Under the pieces are notes generated by a model. It searched no databases. It had not been told where the DNA came from and saw only the letters and a list, made by a program, of their open reading frames with translations. A stretch of DNA of 64,000 nt, taken from positions 63,453 to 127,452 of the forward strand of contig RWJK01001639.1 of assembly GCA_004335835.1 (NCBI GenBank), written 5' to 3'. Within the stretch, counting starts at the first letter, position 1. Each line of letters begins with the position of its first letter. The DNA is from Scenedesmus sp. ARA3. Its lineage: Eukaryota; Chlorophyta; Chlorophyceae; Sphaeropleales; Scenedesmaceae. This document shows, piece after piece, positions 23,801 to 36,074 of this stretch. Both the position numbers and the translations under genes were made by a program.

Positions 23801-26800
23801 AGAGGCTGCAGCAGGCCCTGGACATGCTGGACGGCGAGCTGAAGGACAAGGTGCGAGCTGTGATGAGGCAACTGCTTGCACAATCTCGGGGGGTTCATCG
23901 CTGTTCATGAGCTGCTGTACGTGTTTATATTTCTGCATGTAAATGCATGGAGAGTCAAGGCAATTGTTGATGGTCGACAAAACGAGGGTTGCAAGATCGC
24001 ATGGTTGCTTGCAGAAGCACGGGTTGTTGCAGTAGCATGGGAGTTGGCGGCAAAACATGCTGATGGATAACCTGCTGCTGCTGCTGCCGCAGGATGCCTC
24101 CATCGCCAAGTACGAAGTGGAGCTGAAGCGGCGCACTGATGAGATTGAGCGCAAGACGCGCGAGACGGATGCACTCAACAGGAAGCTGGAGAAGCTACTG
24201 GCTGCACAGCCAGGTGAGCGCATGTGCTGGGGAAGCTTGCATCACCCAGTTGTAGGGAAGCAGCACTCGTGCGCATGCACCACTCCACCAGACAGCATAG
24301 CCCCACACATCCTGCTCTGCATACTGCTGCTGCCGCTGCCGGCTGTTGTGGCTGCAGAGGCCATCAACACTGGGCCGCTTGAGGCCACCATCCACAACCT
24401 GGGCAAGGACATTGAGGCCAAGGGCCGCGAGGGCTTGGAGCTGCAGCGGCGCTGGATCAACAGGCAGACAGAGCTGGTGGCGCTGCAGGTGCATGCAGCT
24501 GCATGACCATGCATGCATATGGCAAGTGTGCTTCAGCGGGCTGGCACGTGCTGGCGTTTTGGCTGTTGCTTTGTTGTGAGCAGCCGACATCGGCCAAACT
24601 TGTTACGAAAACATTGTTTTTTTTTCTGTACATAGTCTCAGCACGTCGAACAATCTTGCCTGCCTGTTGGCGTGCTGCTGTGTGCTTCAGGCTGAGAACA
24701 ACACGCTCACAGAGGCGCTGGCGCGCCACAAGGCCGAAGTAACAGTCCTGACGCAGAAGCGCAGCAGGGCAGAGCGCGCGCTGGCAGGCCAGCTCAAGGA
24801 GGCCAAGGCGCTGCGCACGGCAGCAGCGCGGCTGCAGGTGGACCTGGGGCGCGTGAACGCGCTGATCGCGCAGCACGCGGGGCTCAAGGCGCTGCTGCAG
24901 GAGGAGCAGCTGCAGCTGGAGGTGAGCTGGCGGTCATGTGATTGAGGTTGCAGCACTTTAGTGTAGAGTGGTGCAGGCTGCGGGGAGCTGCCCCCTTTGA
25001 TGGGTTGGCGGAGCTGCTGCAGGAGGAGCAGCTGCAGCTGGAGGTGAGCTGGCGGTGCGGCAGTGCAGCGAGAAGAAGTTCACAGCAGTCTGCAGGGCCT
25101 TTCAATGCAGGCATCATCACGATTGCGGGAAGCACATTGCAGTGTCATGCCATGCATTGACGCCTGACATTCCCAGCACATGACTCACCCTGTTTATCGC
25201 TTGGCCAAACCGCAGGGCCGTGCGCTGTGTGAGCTGCGCAGCCTGGAGGAGACGTCTGCGGCGCTGTCCAGCGCCATCCAGGAGGGGCAGCTGGCCAAGC
25301 AGCAGCTGCTGGACGACATGGTGGAGGCGGAGCGCCAGATCATGCTGGCGGAGCGCAAGATCCAGCTGGAGAAGGAGATGCAGGCGCGGCCTGGTTGGCA
25401 GCACTCTCTTAGCCATGCGAGCCTTGGTACATGCAGCGCAGCAAGGAATGAGGCAGGATCAGTTCTCGGCGCTGCAGTGTTGGGGCTTGCATACAGGACC
25501 AACCGCAACACCGTTGTCAAATATGTTTTTTTCTGCTGCTTGTGGCTGCTGCAGGAGATGCTGGACCCCACAGTCGGCGAGGGTGTTGTGGCGGCCATGA
25601 AGCGCGAGGTGCACCGCATGGAGCTGCGGCATGCGGAGCTGCTGCGCACACAGGAGCGCCTCATGCAGGTGGGGCAGCAGCAGCTGTTGCAGCTGGCTCT
25701 GCTCTAGTGATGCATCTGCTGTGTTTGGCATCAGCACCTATGCCTGCATGCCCATAAAGGCTGGGTCACCTGCCAGCTGAAGCTTTTGGTGGCTTTGTGA
25801 GACATGCGCGTGGTTGGTTGAAGCCCCTAGTACTTACAAGTGCTGCTGTCCTGACCAACAGGAGCTTGAGAAGGCCCTCAGCAAGCATGAGATCATCGGA
25901 GTGAAGGCCCTGGCCCAGAAGACCAAGGCCAGCCCCAGCAGCAGCAGCAGCGGCAGCCCAGGGCGCAACTCCCCAGCTGCCCGCAGCTCCACATGCAGCA
26001 GCCCAGGCGGTAGCAGCAGCAGCAGCACCTCCAGCAGGGCCATTTCGGAGTTCAAGCGGGGCATAAGAGAGACTGAGGCCGAGGCAGCAGCAACGCAGCA
26101 GCGGCTGCAGCAGCTGCGGGACAGCAAGGCGCAGCTGGAGGCGGCGACAGGCGGCGCTGCTGCTGCGTGGCGGCAGCTGGAGCAGGAGCAGGCGCAGCTG
26201 CGGGAAGAGACGGCGCAGACGCAGGCAGACAGGTGGGTGTTGCAGGCATCCTGCAAAGGTGGCTGGAACAAGCAGCATCAACAGGACAAGCGGAGTACAG
26301 ATGTGGATGTGGGACGCCCTGGTTTGCTACTGTGAAGACCGGTTGAAATGTCGTTGATGTACATCATCCTCCACATAGCGCACTGTTAATTGCTGTTACA
26401 GCAGCTATTGCAGTTGCTGCTGCGGCTGTCTACAAAACCATAGGTGATCAACTGACCTGTCACGTGCGGCATCCTGGCTGTGTTGCATTATTTGCAGGCA
26501 CAAACTGCTGCTGGCAACAAGCCAGCTGCAGCGCATTGCCAAGGGCCTGGAAGATGCAGCAGCTGGGCGCTACAAGAGGCAGATAGACCCCAGCACCGCA
26601 GCGCAACAGCAGCAAGGCAGCAGTGCAGAAGCAGCCAGCAGCAGCGCCCAGGTGCAAGCTGCTCTGGCAAAAGCAGCAGACAGGCAGTCACAGCTAGTAG
26701 CTGTGTTGCAGCAACTGCGGCACCAAGCGCCAGAGCTGCAGGAGCAGCTTGAGGGGGTGCTGGCACACGCAGCAGCAGCTGAGGTGTGGCTGGGAAGCGA

Positions 26801-26831
26801 AGGAAGTGCAGCTGCTGTCACTGCGCATTGA
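20875..26831 (+). CDS. CCDC40: Coiled-coil domain-containing protein 40 (axonemal ruler)
   Basis: With CCDC39 it forms the 96-nm molecular ruler that sets inner-arm dynein and nexin-DRC positions on cilia/flagella (FAP172/PF7 in Chlamydomonas; family knowledge). Sixteen exons close exactly to 942 aa: 20875-21072, 21238-21366, 21570-21644, 21887-22069, 22309-22490, 22649-22760, 22993-23172, 23389-23578, 23741-23850, 24093-24213, 24358-24488, 24691-24921, 25216-25383, 25555-25668, 25862-26232, 26498-26831. Almost the entire protein is heptad-rich coiled coil. Diagnostic parts are DPDHPMLQRAQQAL near residue 30, REDVGVELYGFQQNLAKLQ, and LDPTVGEGVVAAMKREVHRM towards the C-terminus. Intron 13 uses a GC donor. 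A Ser-rich insert (SPSSSSSGSPGRNSPAARS) interrupts the coil in exon 15. The last exon could instead splice at 26782; the stop at 26829-26831 is the simplest reading. Confidence 0.88.
25014..25055 (+). repeat. Copy of CCDC40 exon 12 end and donor
   Basis: GAGCTGCTGCAGGAGGAGCA and following bases through CTGGAG|GTGAGCTGGCGGT repeat the real exon end (donor at 24922) about 116 bp downstream. Confidence 0.85.
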
Positions 26832-28545
26832 CCAGATATTGTGGAATGTACAAGATTTATTCCTTGAGCAGGCTCAGTCCTGGGTTTACTCCTGCTTTCA
26901 CAGCTCAGCTTCGGATGACACGTGGGTAGCACCGGCATAACACATGACATGCCACTCGTATGTTGACAGAGTGAGTGCCGCAATCCAAATGGCATTTGGA
27001 CACATGCAAGCTTCATGTGCTAAAATTACTGCAACACAATTGAGACCATGTCTTCTGTGCATCTGCACTGCTCAGCAGTTGCGGTGCAAACACTTGGTGA
27101 TAAGAAAGTGCAGGCAGCATGCTGCGCAGCAGCCATGCAGAAGTACATTGATGCTATGTAACTAGTCACACAGGTGTACATGTTTGCACTGCAGCTGTGT
27201 GTACACATGTGTGCCTCGCATGCTGAGGTATAGCTGAGACTGCCGAGACCAAGGTCTGTTACGTGTGCCTCGCATGCTGAGGTTCAGCTGAGTGCGCCGG
27301 AGAGAGAGAGAGGAGGGGCGCGACAGAGGTCTGTTACAGGGGCTCAAAGTAGAAATGGGTCTTCTGTTACAGGGGTGGGGAAGCTAACACCCTAGAGTGA
27401 GTCACTTGCCCCACTGAGAGAGGTCCCACTTACTGATGTCCGTATGTTACATGCAATATAGGGCCACACCCCGACCTGTGTAGCATGTCTCCAGCTGCAC
27501 GTCCGACGACGGTGTTCGCTCACAGGTCCCCACCCTCAGGGTTCACACCCAGAGGACCAGGCTGGCCAGAGCAACATCCTCCCGGATGCGCAAAAAGCTT
27601 CGGAGATTTAGGTTCGAATCCTGGAATGAACCGCCCGTGGCTGGGCAGAAAAACTTGTTGCATGTGCAGATCCTTGCAGATATTGCTGCAGGAGTGCTGC
27701 TGGTGCTGGTGCTGTGTAATCAAAATACGGCAAAGAATTTTAAAGTCATGATTTCAGCGATGCACGAAAGCGGCTCTGCCGACGGAAGCCCAAAATGCCA
27801 CCACTGCAGCCAGCGACGCGACACATTCCAAGGATTGTCGAGCACGTGCGCCATCAAGGGCACAGCAGCAACATCAATCACATGCACATATTCAGCTTGT
27901 CACTGCTCCGTTCAACAGCGGAGCTGGGCAAAACGCGGGTAGGAGGTGAAACGCCAACGGATGGGGTTTGCCTTGATTCGTCTTAACCTGCAGCTGCATG
28001 CATTATGACCTGACACGTTTACAGGTTTTGTTTACTTGCAAGTCATAGTTCGGATTCATCGGCACGGAGTAAATGCGCCAACGTGTGCTGATGGCGCCAC
28101 GTAGGGCGAATGTGGTGCGTTAGTCTTCATCGTTAAAGCTTTAATGCAACCATCTAGAGTCTTCAATTCTATTAATGATTTTTGTCAGGCCCAGCAGCAG
28201 CGGCACGACGCAGGGTGGAGCAGGAAGCGGCAGCAGCAGCACTGGTCAGCAGTACTACTGCTGAGCAAGGCAGCAGTAGCAGCAGCAGATACAATTCACC
28301 ATATTGCTGCAATTGGTTGCAACATGCGTTGCTATCTGCTCACATGTCTCTCTCTAAAACGCTGTTATATCTAAAGCCTGCCCTGCAATCCATGCATGCG
28401 CGCAGCATGCATGAACAGCAACAATGCTTGCCATGCCCCAACCCAATTCGCGTCCTTTCCTCAACACATAGTGCTGCCCATCTTGCAACACATGCTACAC
28501 CAACCACATGCGTGTGCGCTTTGCAATTGGCCTCATGCACTGCAG
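26832..28545. other. Intergenic region CCDC40 to FMO
   Basis: Contains a direct repeat of GTGTGCCTCGCATGCTGAGG (near 27209 and 27266) and a purine-rich GAGAGAGAGAG stretch near 27300. A tRNA-like remnant lies at 27540-27634. The FMO promoter and possibly its first short exon (about 28180-28250) should lie at the right end. Confidence 0.45.
27540..27634 (+). repeat. tRNA-like / SINE-like remnant with a perfect B box
   Basis: GGTTCGAATCC (27611-27621) matches the RNA polymerase III B box and forms a T-arm with flanking TTA and TGG (wobble pairs). GGTTCA at 27540-27545 can pair with TGAACC at 27627-27632 as an acceptor-like stem, and CCAG/CTGG can form a D-arm. There is no canonical anticodon loop (no U33) and the A box is poor, so this is at best a decayed tRNA or a tRNA-derived SINE head. 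Confidence 0.3.
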
Positions 28546-31165
28546 GCTGTCATCGGAGCAGGCCCGGCAGGCCTTGCTGTAGCACAGCAGCTGCTGCAGG
28601 AGGGCCATACTGTGGTGCTGTTTGAATCAGGGCCTGCATTGGGAGGGGCATGGGCCTTTGACAGCAGCACAGACAGCGACCCATTGGGACTAGACCCATC
28701 CAGGGTCAAAGTGCACAGCAGCATGTGAGTGTCACTCACAACAGCAGTGCGGCTGGTGCATGTAGTGGTAGACAGCTGCAGTGGGTGGGGCCTGGGCATT
28801 TGACAGCAGCATTGACAACGACCCATTGGGACTAGACCCTGCAAGGGTCAAAGTGCACAGCAGCATGTGAGTGTTATGGCAGTGGATTGCCTTGTACAGC
28901 ATATGTGCGGCGGGGGCATGTAGTGGTAAACGGCTGCACTGGGAGGGGCCTGGGCCTTTGACAGCAGCAGTGACAGCGACCCATTGGGACTGGACCCTGC
29001 AAGGGTCAAGGTGCACAGCAGCATGTGAGTGCCATTCACAGCAGCAGTGCGGCTGATGCATGCAGTGGTAACCAGCTGCAGTGGGTGGGGCCTGGGCCTG
29101 TGACAGCAGCAGTGACAGCGGCCCTTCAGGGCTGGACCCTGAAAGGGTCAAAGTGCACAGCAGCATGTGAGTGCCTCTCACAGCAGCACTGCGGCTCGTG
29201 CATGTAATGGTAATAGCTGCAGTGGGTGGGCCCTGGGCCTTTGACAGCAGCACTGACAGTGACCCAGTGGGACCAGACCCTGCAAGGGCCAAAGTGCACA
29301 GCAGCATGTGAGTGCCACTCACATCAGCAGTGCGGCTGGTGCATGCAGTGGTTATTAGCTGCAGTGGGTGGGGCCTGGGCCTTTGACAGCAGCACTGACG
29401 ACGACCCATTGGGGCTGGACCCTGTAAGCGCCAAAGTGCACAGCAGCATGTGAGTGTTATGGCGGTGGATTGCCTTTTACAACATGTGTGCGGCGGGGAC
29501 ATGCAGTGGTAGACAGCAGCAGTGGGTGGGGCCTGGGCCTTAAAAGGCTGCTGTCAAAATTGACAGCAGCACTGACAGCGGCCCATTGGGACTAGACCCT
29601 GCAAGGGTCAAAGTGCACAGCAGCATGTGAGTGTTACGGCAGTGGATTGCCTTTTACAGCATGTGTGCGGCGGGGGCATGTGGTGGTAAATAGCTGCAGT
29701 GGGAGGGGCGTGGGCCTTTGGCAGCAGCAGTGACAACGACCGATTGGGACTAGACCCTGCAAGGGTCAAGGTGCAGAGCAGCATGTGAATGGTATGGCAG
29801 TGGATTGCATTTTATAGCGTATGTGCGGCTGGTGCATGCAGTTGTAATAAGCTGCTGTGGGTGGGGCCTGGGCCTTTGACAGCAGCAGTGACAGCGGCCC
29901 TCTGGGGCTAGACCCTGCAAGGGCCAAAGTGCGCAGCAGCATGTGAGTGCTATGGCAGTCAGCTGTGCTTGTGCATGGCTGTTATGTGCAGCAGTGGATG
30001 CAGGCAGCTGTATGTGTATGTGTTAGTTGCGGAGTTTAAGCACTCAGCAGCATCCCAACACTATGGCAGTCGCACCATGTATGTGGATGGTGTGAGCGGC
30101 AGCTGCATACAGGCAGCTGCACATGTACACGCGATTCGCATCAACTGTACACCGGCATGCGAGATTGCAGGTGCACTGTGTGCATGTACATAAGGGCGTT
30201 GTGTTTGATGCTGTGCAGGTATGCCTCATTGCGCACCAACCTGCCCCGAGCGCTGATGACGTTCATCGACTTCCCCTTTATCCCAGCAGCAACGGCGGGG
30301 CGCTCAGCAGACCCCCGCATGTACCCGCTGCACACAGAGGTGCGAATTTGGACATTCAATCCTATGGTGCTGCATGTGTCTGTTTGAGGTGGCATCTGTG
30401 TGGCTAGTTGCACGTCTTGCAAGTCATGTGGGAGCTCGACTGACCCCCGTATGTACCCGCTGAACACTGAGGTGGGCATGCATGGCCACCTACGGTGCGA
30501 ATGCAGGTGTGCCATGTCTGTTGGCATGTCTTGTTGCCTTTATATGAGGAATGTGGCTGTGCCTGCATGCAATGCACACTGGGGTAAGGTACGCACCAAA
30601 TGCTCATTGAGCCATTTGGGTGAGGTATGCACAGCCCGCATGTACCCACTGCACACTGAGGTGGGCATGCATGGCCACATAAGGGGCAATTGCAAGATCA
30701 ACTTGTCTTTTCGCGTGTCATGTTGCCCTGTTTGTGAGTTATGCGGCTGTGCACTGAGGTGGGCATGCATGGCCTTGACATACGGCGTGTGTCTGTGTGC
30801 CATGTAATTGTGCATGTCTGGAGCTAGCCCGTTGCAACTTTTGCAAGCCACGTGGCTGCTGCTGCTGCTGCTACTGCGATGCGTGCTTTGACAGCTGCTG
30901 CAATCAGCACATGCAGGTTCAGCTGAGTAGTAAGCAACGCTACTAAGGGCCACCCATGTGTCCTGCTGCAGGTGCTGGCGTACCTGCAGGCCTTTGCAGA
31001 AACCTTTGACCTGAACAGACACATCCAGCTCAACACAACGGTGATGCGCATCGACCCAATGCTAGCCCAGCCAGCAGCAGCAACAGCTGCAGCAGCGTGT
31101 GTCACACAACACGGAGAAGCTTGCTGCACACCATGCATGGCAGGTGCTGGGTTCTCTGCTGGAAA

Positions 31166-31200
<35 letters not shown>

Positions 31201-33514
31201 TCTTCCCCTTGGCGCCGGGGCAGGAAGTGAAGTGGAGGGTAGTGATACAGAGCAGCATAGCCAGCAGCAGCTGCAGCAGCCAAGGTGGTAGCGTGCCGTC
31301 AGCAGCTGCTGGCACACATGAAAGCACCGCCACGCAATCAATGCAGGTACAGCGGCAGGAGCAGCAGCAGGAGCAGCAGCAGGATCAGCAGCAAGAACAG
31401 CAGCGAATACAGCAGCAGCAGCAGCAGCAGGAGTGGCTGTTTGATGCAGTGGCTATCTGTGTGGGCATCTTCAGTGAACCAAACCTGCCTCAGGTCAGTC
31501 AATGCAGGCGTCCCTGTACAATTGCGTCCCATTACACTCAAAGTGGTGCTGTTTCTGCTGCAAGTCTGCAATGCTTGCAAAGTTGTGGCTGCTGCAGCGC
31601 ATAACATGTTAGTATCCTTGCACTGCAACACACTGCACTGCATTACTCTGCTCCAGCTGGTGTGCTGAACTTGCTGGGGTACAGCTGCACAGCCACAAGC
31701 TGTGCTGAAGTAAGCAGCAGGTGCTGTTTCAAGCAGCCAGCCAACTCACTGATCAAATGCCTACATTTGCTTCTGCAGGTGCCTGGCATGGCCGGCTGGG
31801 CTGGTTTTTGCAGCTGCACAGCCACAAGCTGTTTCAAAGTAGGGTTATTCACCAACCAACAGCAACCAACGACCTCCTTACTCTGTGACCTCTGCTTGGT
31901 TCTGCAGGTGCCTGGCATGGGCGGCTGGTCCGGCCTGCAGCTGCACAGCCACAAGCTGTGCTGTCCCAAACTAGGGTGCTAAACACCATTTCAAGCAGCC
32001 AACCAGCCACCTCCTTACTTCCGTAACCTGTCCTATGTTCTGCAGGTGCCTGGCATGGCCAGCTGGCCTGGCCTGCAGCTGCACAGCCACAAGCTATGCT
32101 AAAGTGCAGTTGCACGCAACCGTCTCAGTAACTTTGATGCATACGTATTGTTCAAATTTTGCTTGTTTGCAGGTGCCTGGCATGGCCGGCTGGCCCGGGC
32201 TGCAGCTGCACAGCCACAACTACCGCAGCCCCGAGGCCTTTAAGGGGCAGCGCGTGATGGTGGTGGGCGCGTCATTCTCAGGTGACAGGCGTGTGAGGAG
32301 TTGTGCATTCGAGGCTTCATGACGCGCATGTTCTGTGTGATGCAACCCTGAAACCAGTGTGTTGCAGCACTCCCGACACTCAGCACCAGATGTTTGCATG
32401 CAGGCTGTGCATGCTCCAGAGATATATGGTGCCGTCAGCTGTACCTCAGGTCTCAGAGTATTGAATAAAACCGATTTCGTGTGGACTGGCTGAACAGCTG
32501 CTGCCCATTGCTGCAGGCGAGGAGATCGCACGTGCAATTGCCTCACATACGCAGCAGGTGTACCACTGCGCACGCACCTTCACAGGCCCCGGCACAGCTA
32601 GAGAGCAACCAGCAGCACAACCAGGCAACAGCAGCAGCAGCAGCAGCAGTGGCCTGGTACATCAATTTGCACTTAGTCCAGAGCAAGAGAAGCTGTGCCA
32701 GCAACATCAGCTCGGCTGCCAACATTCAAGCACACTGCTCTCCACGCTGCAGCAGCAAGAAGAACAAGACTCATGTGGCCAAGCAGCAGCAGCAGCAGCA
32801 GCAGCAGGGGTGCCGCCAGCTTCCGAGCCCCGCAGCAACATGCAGCGGCTGCCGATGCTGCAGCAGCTGCTGCCTGACGGGTCAGCTGTGCTGCAAGATG
32901 GGCAGGTGCTGCGGGGGCTTGATGCTATTGTGTACTGCACCGGCTACAGGCACACATATCCTTGGCTGGAGCATCTGGGCCTTGTTGAGACAAGTGAGTG
33001 TGGTGCGATTGCTGTACATGGGCAGTGATTTGAGCCTTAGGATATGCCTGCTGCCTGGATGCTGTTGTGTACTGCACCGGCTGCAGGCACACCTATCCTT
33101 GGCTGGAGCATCTGGGCCTGGTTGAAACAAGTGAGTGTGGTACATTTGCTGTACATGAGCAGTGTTTTGCGCCTTAGATATACCTGCTGCCTGGATGCTA
33201 GCGTGTACTGCACTGGCTACAAGCACACCTATCTTTGGCTGGAGCATCTGGGCCTTTTTGAGACAAGTGAGTGGAGTACGCTTGTTGCACATGGGCAGTG
33301 TATTGCGCCTTCGGGCATGCCTGCTACCTGCCGCACTTGTTTTCTGCTGTAGTTGCTGCTGTTGTGAGCAACAGTCTGTGCTTTTGCTTGTCAGGCAATG
33401 TTGACTCTCACGTGCTGCTGCTGTATCCGCACACCTTTTGCTTCAGGCTGTTGGTCTAGTCCCAGTCACACATGTATAAGCCAACAACCGCTGCTGCTGC
33501 TGTTGCTGCTGTTT

Positions 33515-33548
<34 letters not shown>

Positions 33549-35422
33549 CGCAGGCGACTGCCATGTGCGGCCGCTGTTTCAGCACATGTTTGTGCCGACA
33601 GTCGGACCCAGCCTGTCTTTTATAGGCCTGCCGTGGCGCTGCGGAAAGATGCCTCAGTTCCAACTGCAGGGGCAGCTGCTGTACACACATATGACTCTCC
33701 AGGTGGCTCGTTTAGTCCCAAAATACAATCTGCAAGCCTGACACACTTCCGTGCACTAAACCACAGCCGCCACCGCCGCCGATGCTGCTGCTGCTGCTGT
33801 GTCCTGCTTGCGCAGGTGATTGCCATGTGTGCCCGCTGTTCCAGCACATGTTTGTGCCGTCAGTGGGGCCCAGCTTGTCTTTCATAGGCCTGCCGTGGCG
33901 CTGCGCAAAGATGCCTCAGTTCCAACTGCAGGGGCAGCTGCTGGCACGGCTGCTATCAGGCAGGGCATGCCTGCCTTCTGCTCAGCAGATGATGCAGGTG
34001 AGCCATGAAATGACGTGCTTCTGCAGTGTGGCTTGGCACTGCATCTGAACTGGCCAGCAATGGTTGCGGTACCACCTGTATTGCATGTGTGGCTGCTGCT
34101 GGTGGGTCGACAGCTCATCGGGCAGTTGAGGAGAAGATGGTACTGTTTGCCTCAGTGCCAGTATAGCCAGCTGCAGGGGCAGCTGCTGGCACGGCTGCTA
34201 TCAGGCAGCGCGCAGCTGCCTTCTGTGCAGCAGATGATGCAGGTGAGACTGCTGCTATGCCATGTGATGTAGCGTTGCATGCCGTTGTGTGAGGGTTCAG
34301 AGCTATTATGGTGTTGTGCCATTTCAGACTGTGTGTGCAGTTGCCGCTGATGGCTTGGCAGATTATCGGGCAGTTGAGGCGATGACAGCAATAGCTTGCC
34401 TGAGTTCCAGCTGCAGGGGCAGCTGCTGGCACGACTGCTGTCTGGCAGGGCACAGCTGCCACCAGCACAGCTCATGTTGCAGGTGAGAGTGCATTTGAAC
34501 ATATACCTTGTAGCAAGCCCGGCTCTGTCAAAGTTGTGTAGATAAGGACGATTCTAAGCATGGTAAAAGCATAACTGCGCACCTTCAAGCAACGCTGTGT
34601 GTACAGCCGGGCGTGGCAGCACGTTATCCTTGCTTGGTGGGGTCAAAGGTCCTGCTGCAGGGGCGGCTGCTGGCACGGCTGCTCTCCGGCAGGGCATGCC
34701 TGCCTTCAGCACAGCAGATGATGCAGGTAAGAGTGCATTTGAATACACTGTGTACCAAGCCCGGCTCTGTGTAACGGTGTGTGACAACTGCGGCAGCATC
34801 TTTGCTTTGCTTGGCATGCCTGCCCCCAGCGCAGCAGATGATGCAGGTGGGGATGAGGGATGAATTGCCTGCCATTGCATGACAGATTGACGGCCTCATG
34901 CTCACTACATTGCATAAATGCGTAGAGCTGGCTGCCGCCGGCGACTTCGCACAGCAACAAACAACTTCAAGCCAAGTTGGCTTGAGCAGCTCAGAGTACA
35001 ATCAATCACTCTACATAACTAAGCCTGTGTGTGTACATGTGTGTGTACTTATGTACTGCCACCCGCTGGCCTGCCGCAGGCGCAGCAGCAAGCTTTTGAA
35101 GTCATGGCAGCAGCCGGCATCCCTCGCCGCTACTCGCACTGCATGGCAAAATTCATGCCTCAGGATGAATGGGCTTATGCTGAGGCGCTGTGCCGCCTAG
35201 CAGCAGGTGATACAGAGGACCAGCAGCAGCAGCAGCGGCGGCAGCAGCAGCAGCAGCAGCAGCAGTGCCAGCATGCCGGGGTAGGTGGCAGCAGCCTCAG
35301 CTGCGGCTGCAATGGCGCACACAGTAGTGTGCAGTCTGAGACAGCCTACGGGCTGCCAGCAGCAGATGCGCAGCATGCAGACCTCCTTCGGGACTTGCAA
35401 CAAGGTGATGCAGCAGTAGGAA

Positions 35423-35464
<42 letters not shown>

Positions 35465-36074
35465 GTGGTATGCTGGTGATGCCTTGGTGGCTGCGGGCGC
35501 TGGCTGCTGAAGTGGCGGGTGACATCCTCAGCAGGCCAGACAGCTTCAGGTGAGGCAGTGTGTTGTTGGCTGTTGGGTGCCACCTTGACAACGTCATACA
35601 CATTCAGAAGCTACAAGAGTAACCTCGCCCATTGAGGAGCCAATGACAACGTCATGCGCAGTGTGCCAGGCGTACTTTGCACTGCACACCTGATGCTGCG
35701 GCAGATGCACTGCGCATACATGCAATGCGCATCAGTGGGTCGTGTATTTAGTACCCAACAGTTGACGGTTGGCACCACCCGTGATTGAAGTTGAGATGAC
35801 TGTTGACTCTGCTCAGGCGTGCTGCGCTCCTGCTGCTGTTGACCTCTGTCAGCAAAGCCTGGCTGCCAAAGCCACGATCATCAGACGATGCTTTATACAG
35901 GCAGCTGCCCAGGCGTTTGACAGCACATTGGCGCTACCTGCCTGCCTGTCTGTCTGCAGGGACAGCTGGAGCGATGCTGTTGAGCAGCGCATGCAGCAGG
36001 CGGACCGAGAGATGGCATACTTGTGGCATGAATTGTGCAGTGCTGTTCCAGCCCTCGAGGGAGCCACAGAGTAG
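28546..36074 (+). CDS. Flavin-containing monooxygenase (plant FMO-like)
   Basis: FAD- and NADPH-dependent enzyme oxygenating soft nucleophiles such as sulfur or nitrogen; it resembles plant S-oxygenating FMOs. Exons: 28546-28724, 30219-30339, 30972-31493, 32173-32281, 32517-32993, 33816-33997, 35080-35549, 35960-36074 (2175 nt, in frame to the stop). FAD Rossmann motif VIGAGPAGLAVAQ lies at the start, the FMO-type stretch GLQLHSHNYRSPEAF in the middle, the NADPH motif VVGASFSGEEIA next, then LDAIVYCTGYRHTYPWL and PSLSFIGLPW, both typical of the family. Low-complexity Gln/Ser inserts (around 31160-31430, 32625-32810, 35215-35460) lengthen it well beyond the usual 450 aa. The N-terminus is unresolved: either a short first exon splices to 28546 (phase 0), or translation starts at the in-frame ATG 28396. 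Introns 1, 2, 3, 5 and 6 contain tandem copies of exon edges. Confidence 0.9.
28646..29950 (+). repeat. Nine tandem copies of FMO first-exon end and donor
   Basis: Units of about 138-176 bp each encode GAWAFDSSTDSDPLGLDP-like sequence, ending in KVHSSM, then the donor AT|GTGAGT and an intron piece. Donor-site positions are about 28725 (real), 28867, 29025, 29167, 29311, 29450, 29627, 29785 and 29943. Copies diverge from one another by substitutions and small indels; one carries an extra 21-bp stretch near 29540. They fill most of the 1494-bp intron 1. Confidence 0.95.
30309..30790 (+). repeat. Copies of FMO exon 2 end
   Basis: The exon end DPRMYPLHTE|GTGCGA (real donor 30340) is repeated in weaker form around 30437-30480 and 30630-30680, with a fragment near 30753-30775. 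Each is followed by GGGCATGCATGGCC. Confidence 0.75.
31640..32220 (+). repeat. Five copies of FMO exon 4 acceptor and start
   Basis: TTGCAGGTGCCTGGCATGG followed by CAGCTGCACAGCCACAA recurs at about 31778, 31907, 32043 and 32170, with a decayed copy near 31645. Only the last (exon start 32173) reads on into NYRSPEAF; the others end in a stop or intron-like sequence. Confidence 0.9.
32915..33330 (+). repeat. Three to four copies of FMO exon 5 end and donor
   Basis: Units of about 133 bp encode CTGYRHTYPWLEHLGLVETS, then the donor ACAA|GTGAGT. The real one is at 32994; copies are at about 33048-33165 and 33181-33300, plus a fragment after 33303. Confidence 0.92.
33554..34850 (+). repeat. FMO exon 6 duplicates (one upstream, four downstream)
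   Basis: An upstream near-complete copy (33554 to about 33694) has an acceptor but lacks the exon end. Downstream of the real exon (33816-33997), copies of the exon end QLQGQLLARLLSG..QQMMQ|GTGAG lie at about 34164-34245, 34405-34485, 34655-34732 and 34820-34852. Confidence 0.88.

Noticed and set aside
28732..29502. 256-aa minus-strand repetitive protein
   Set aside because: Antisense reading of the FMO exon-end array.
28646..29950. CRISPR-like array
   Set aside because: Units are long, directly derived from the adjacent exon, have no unique spacers, and the genome is eukaryotic.
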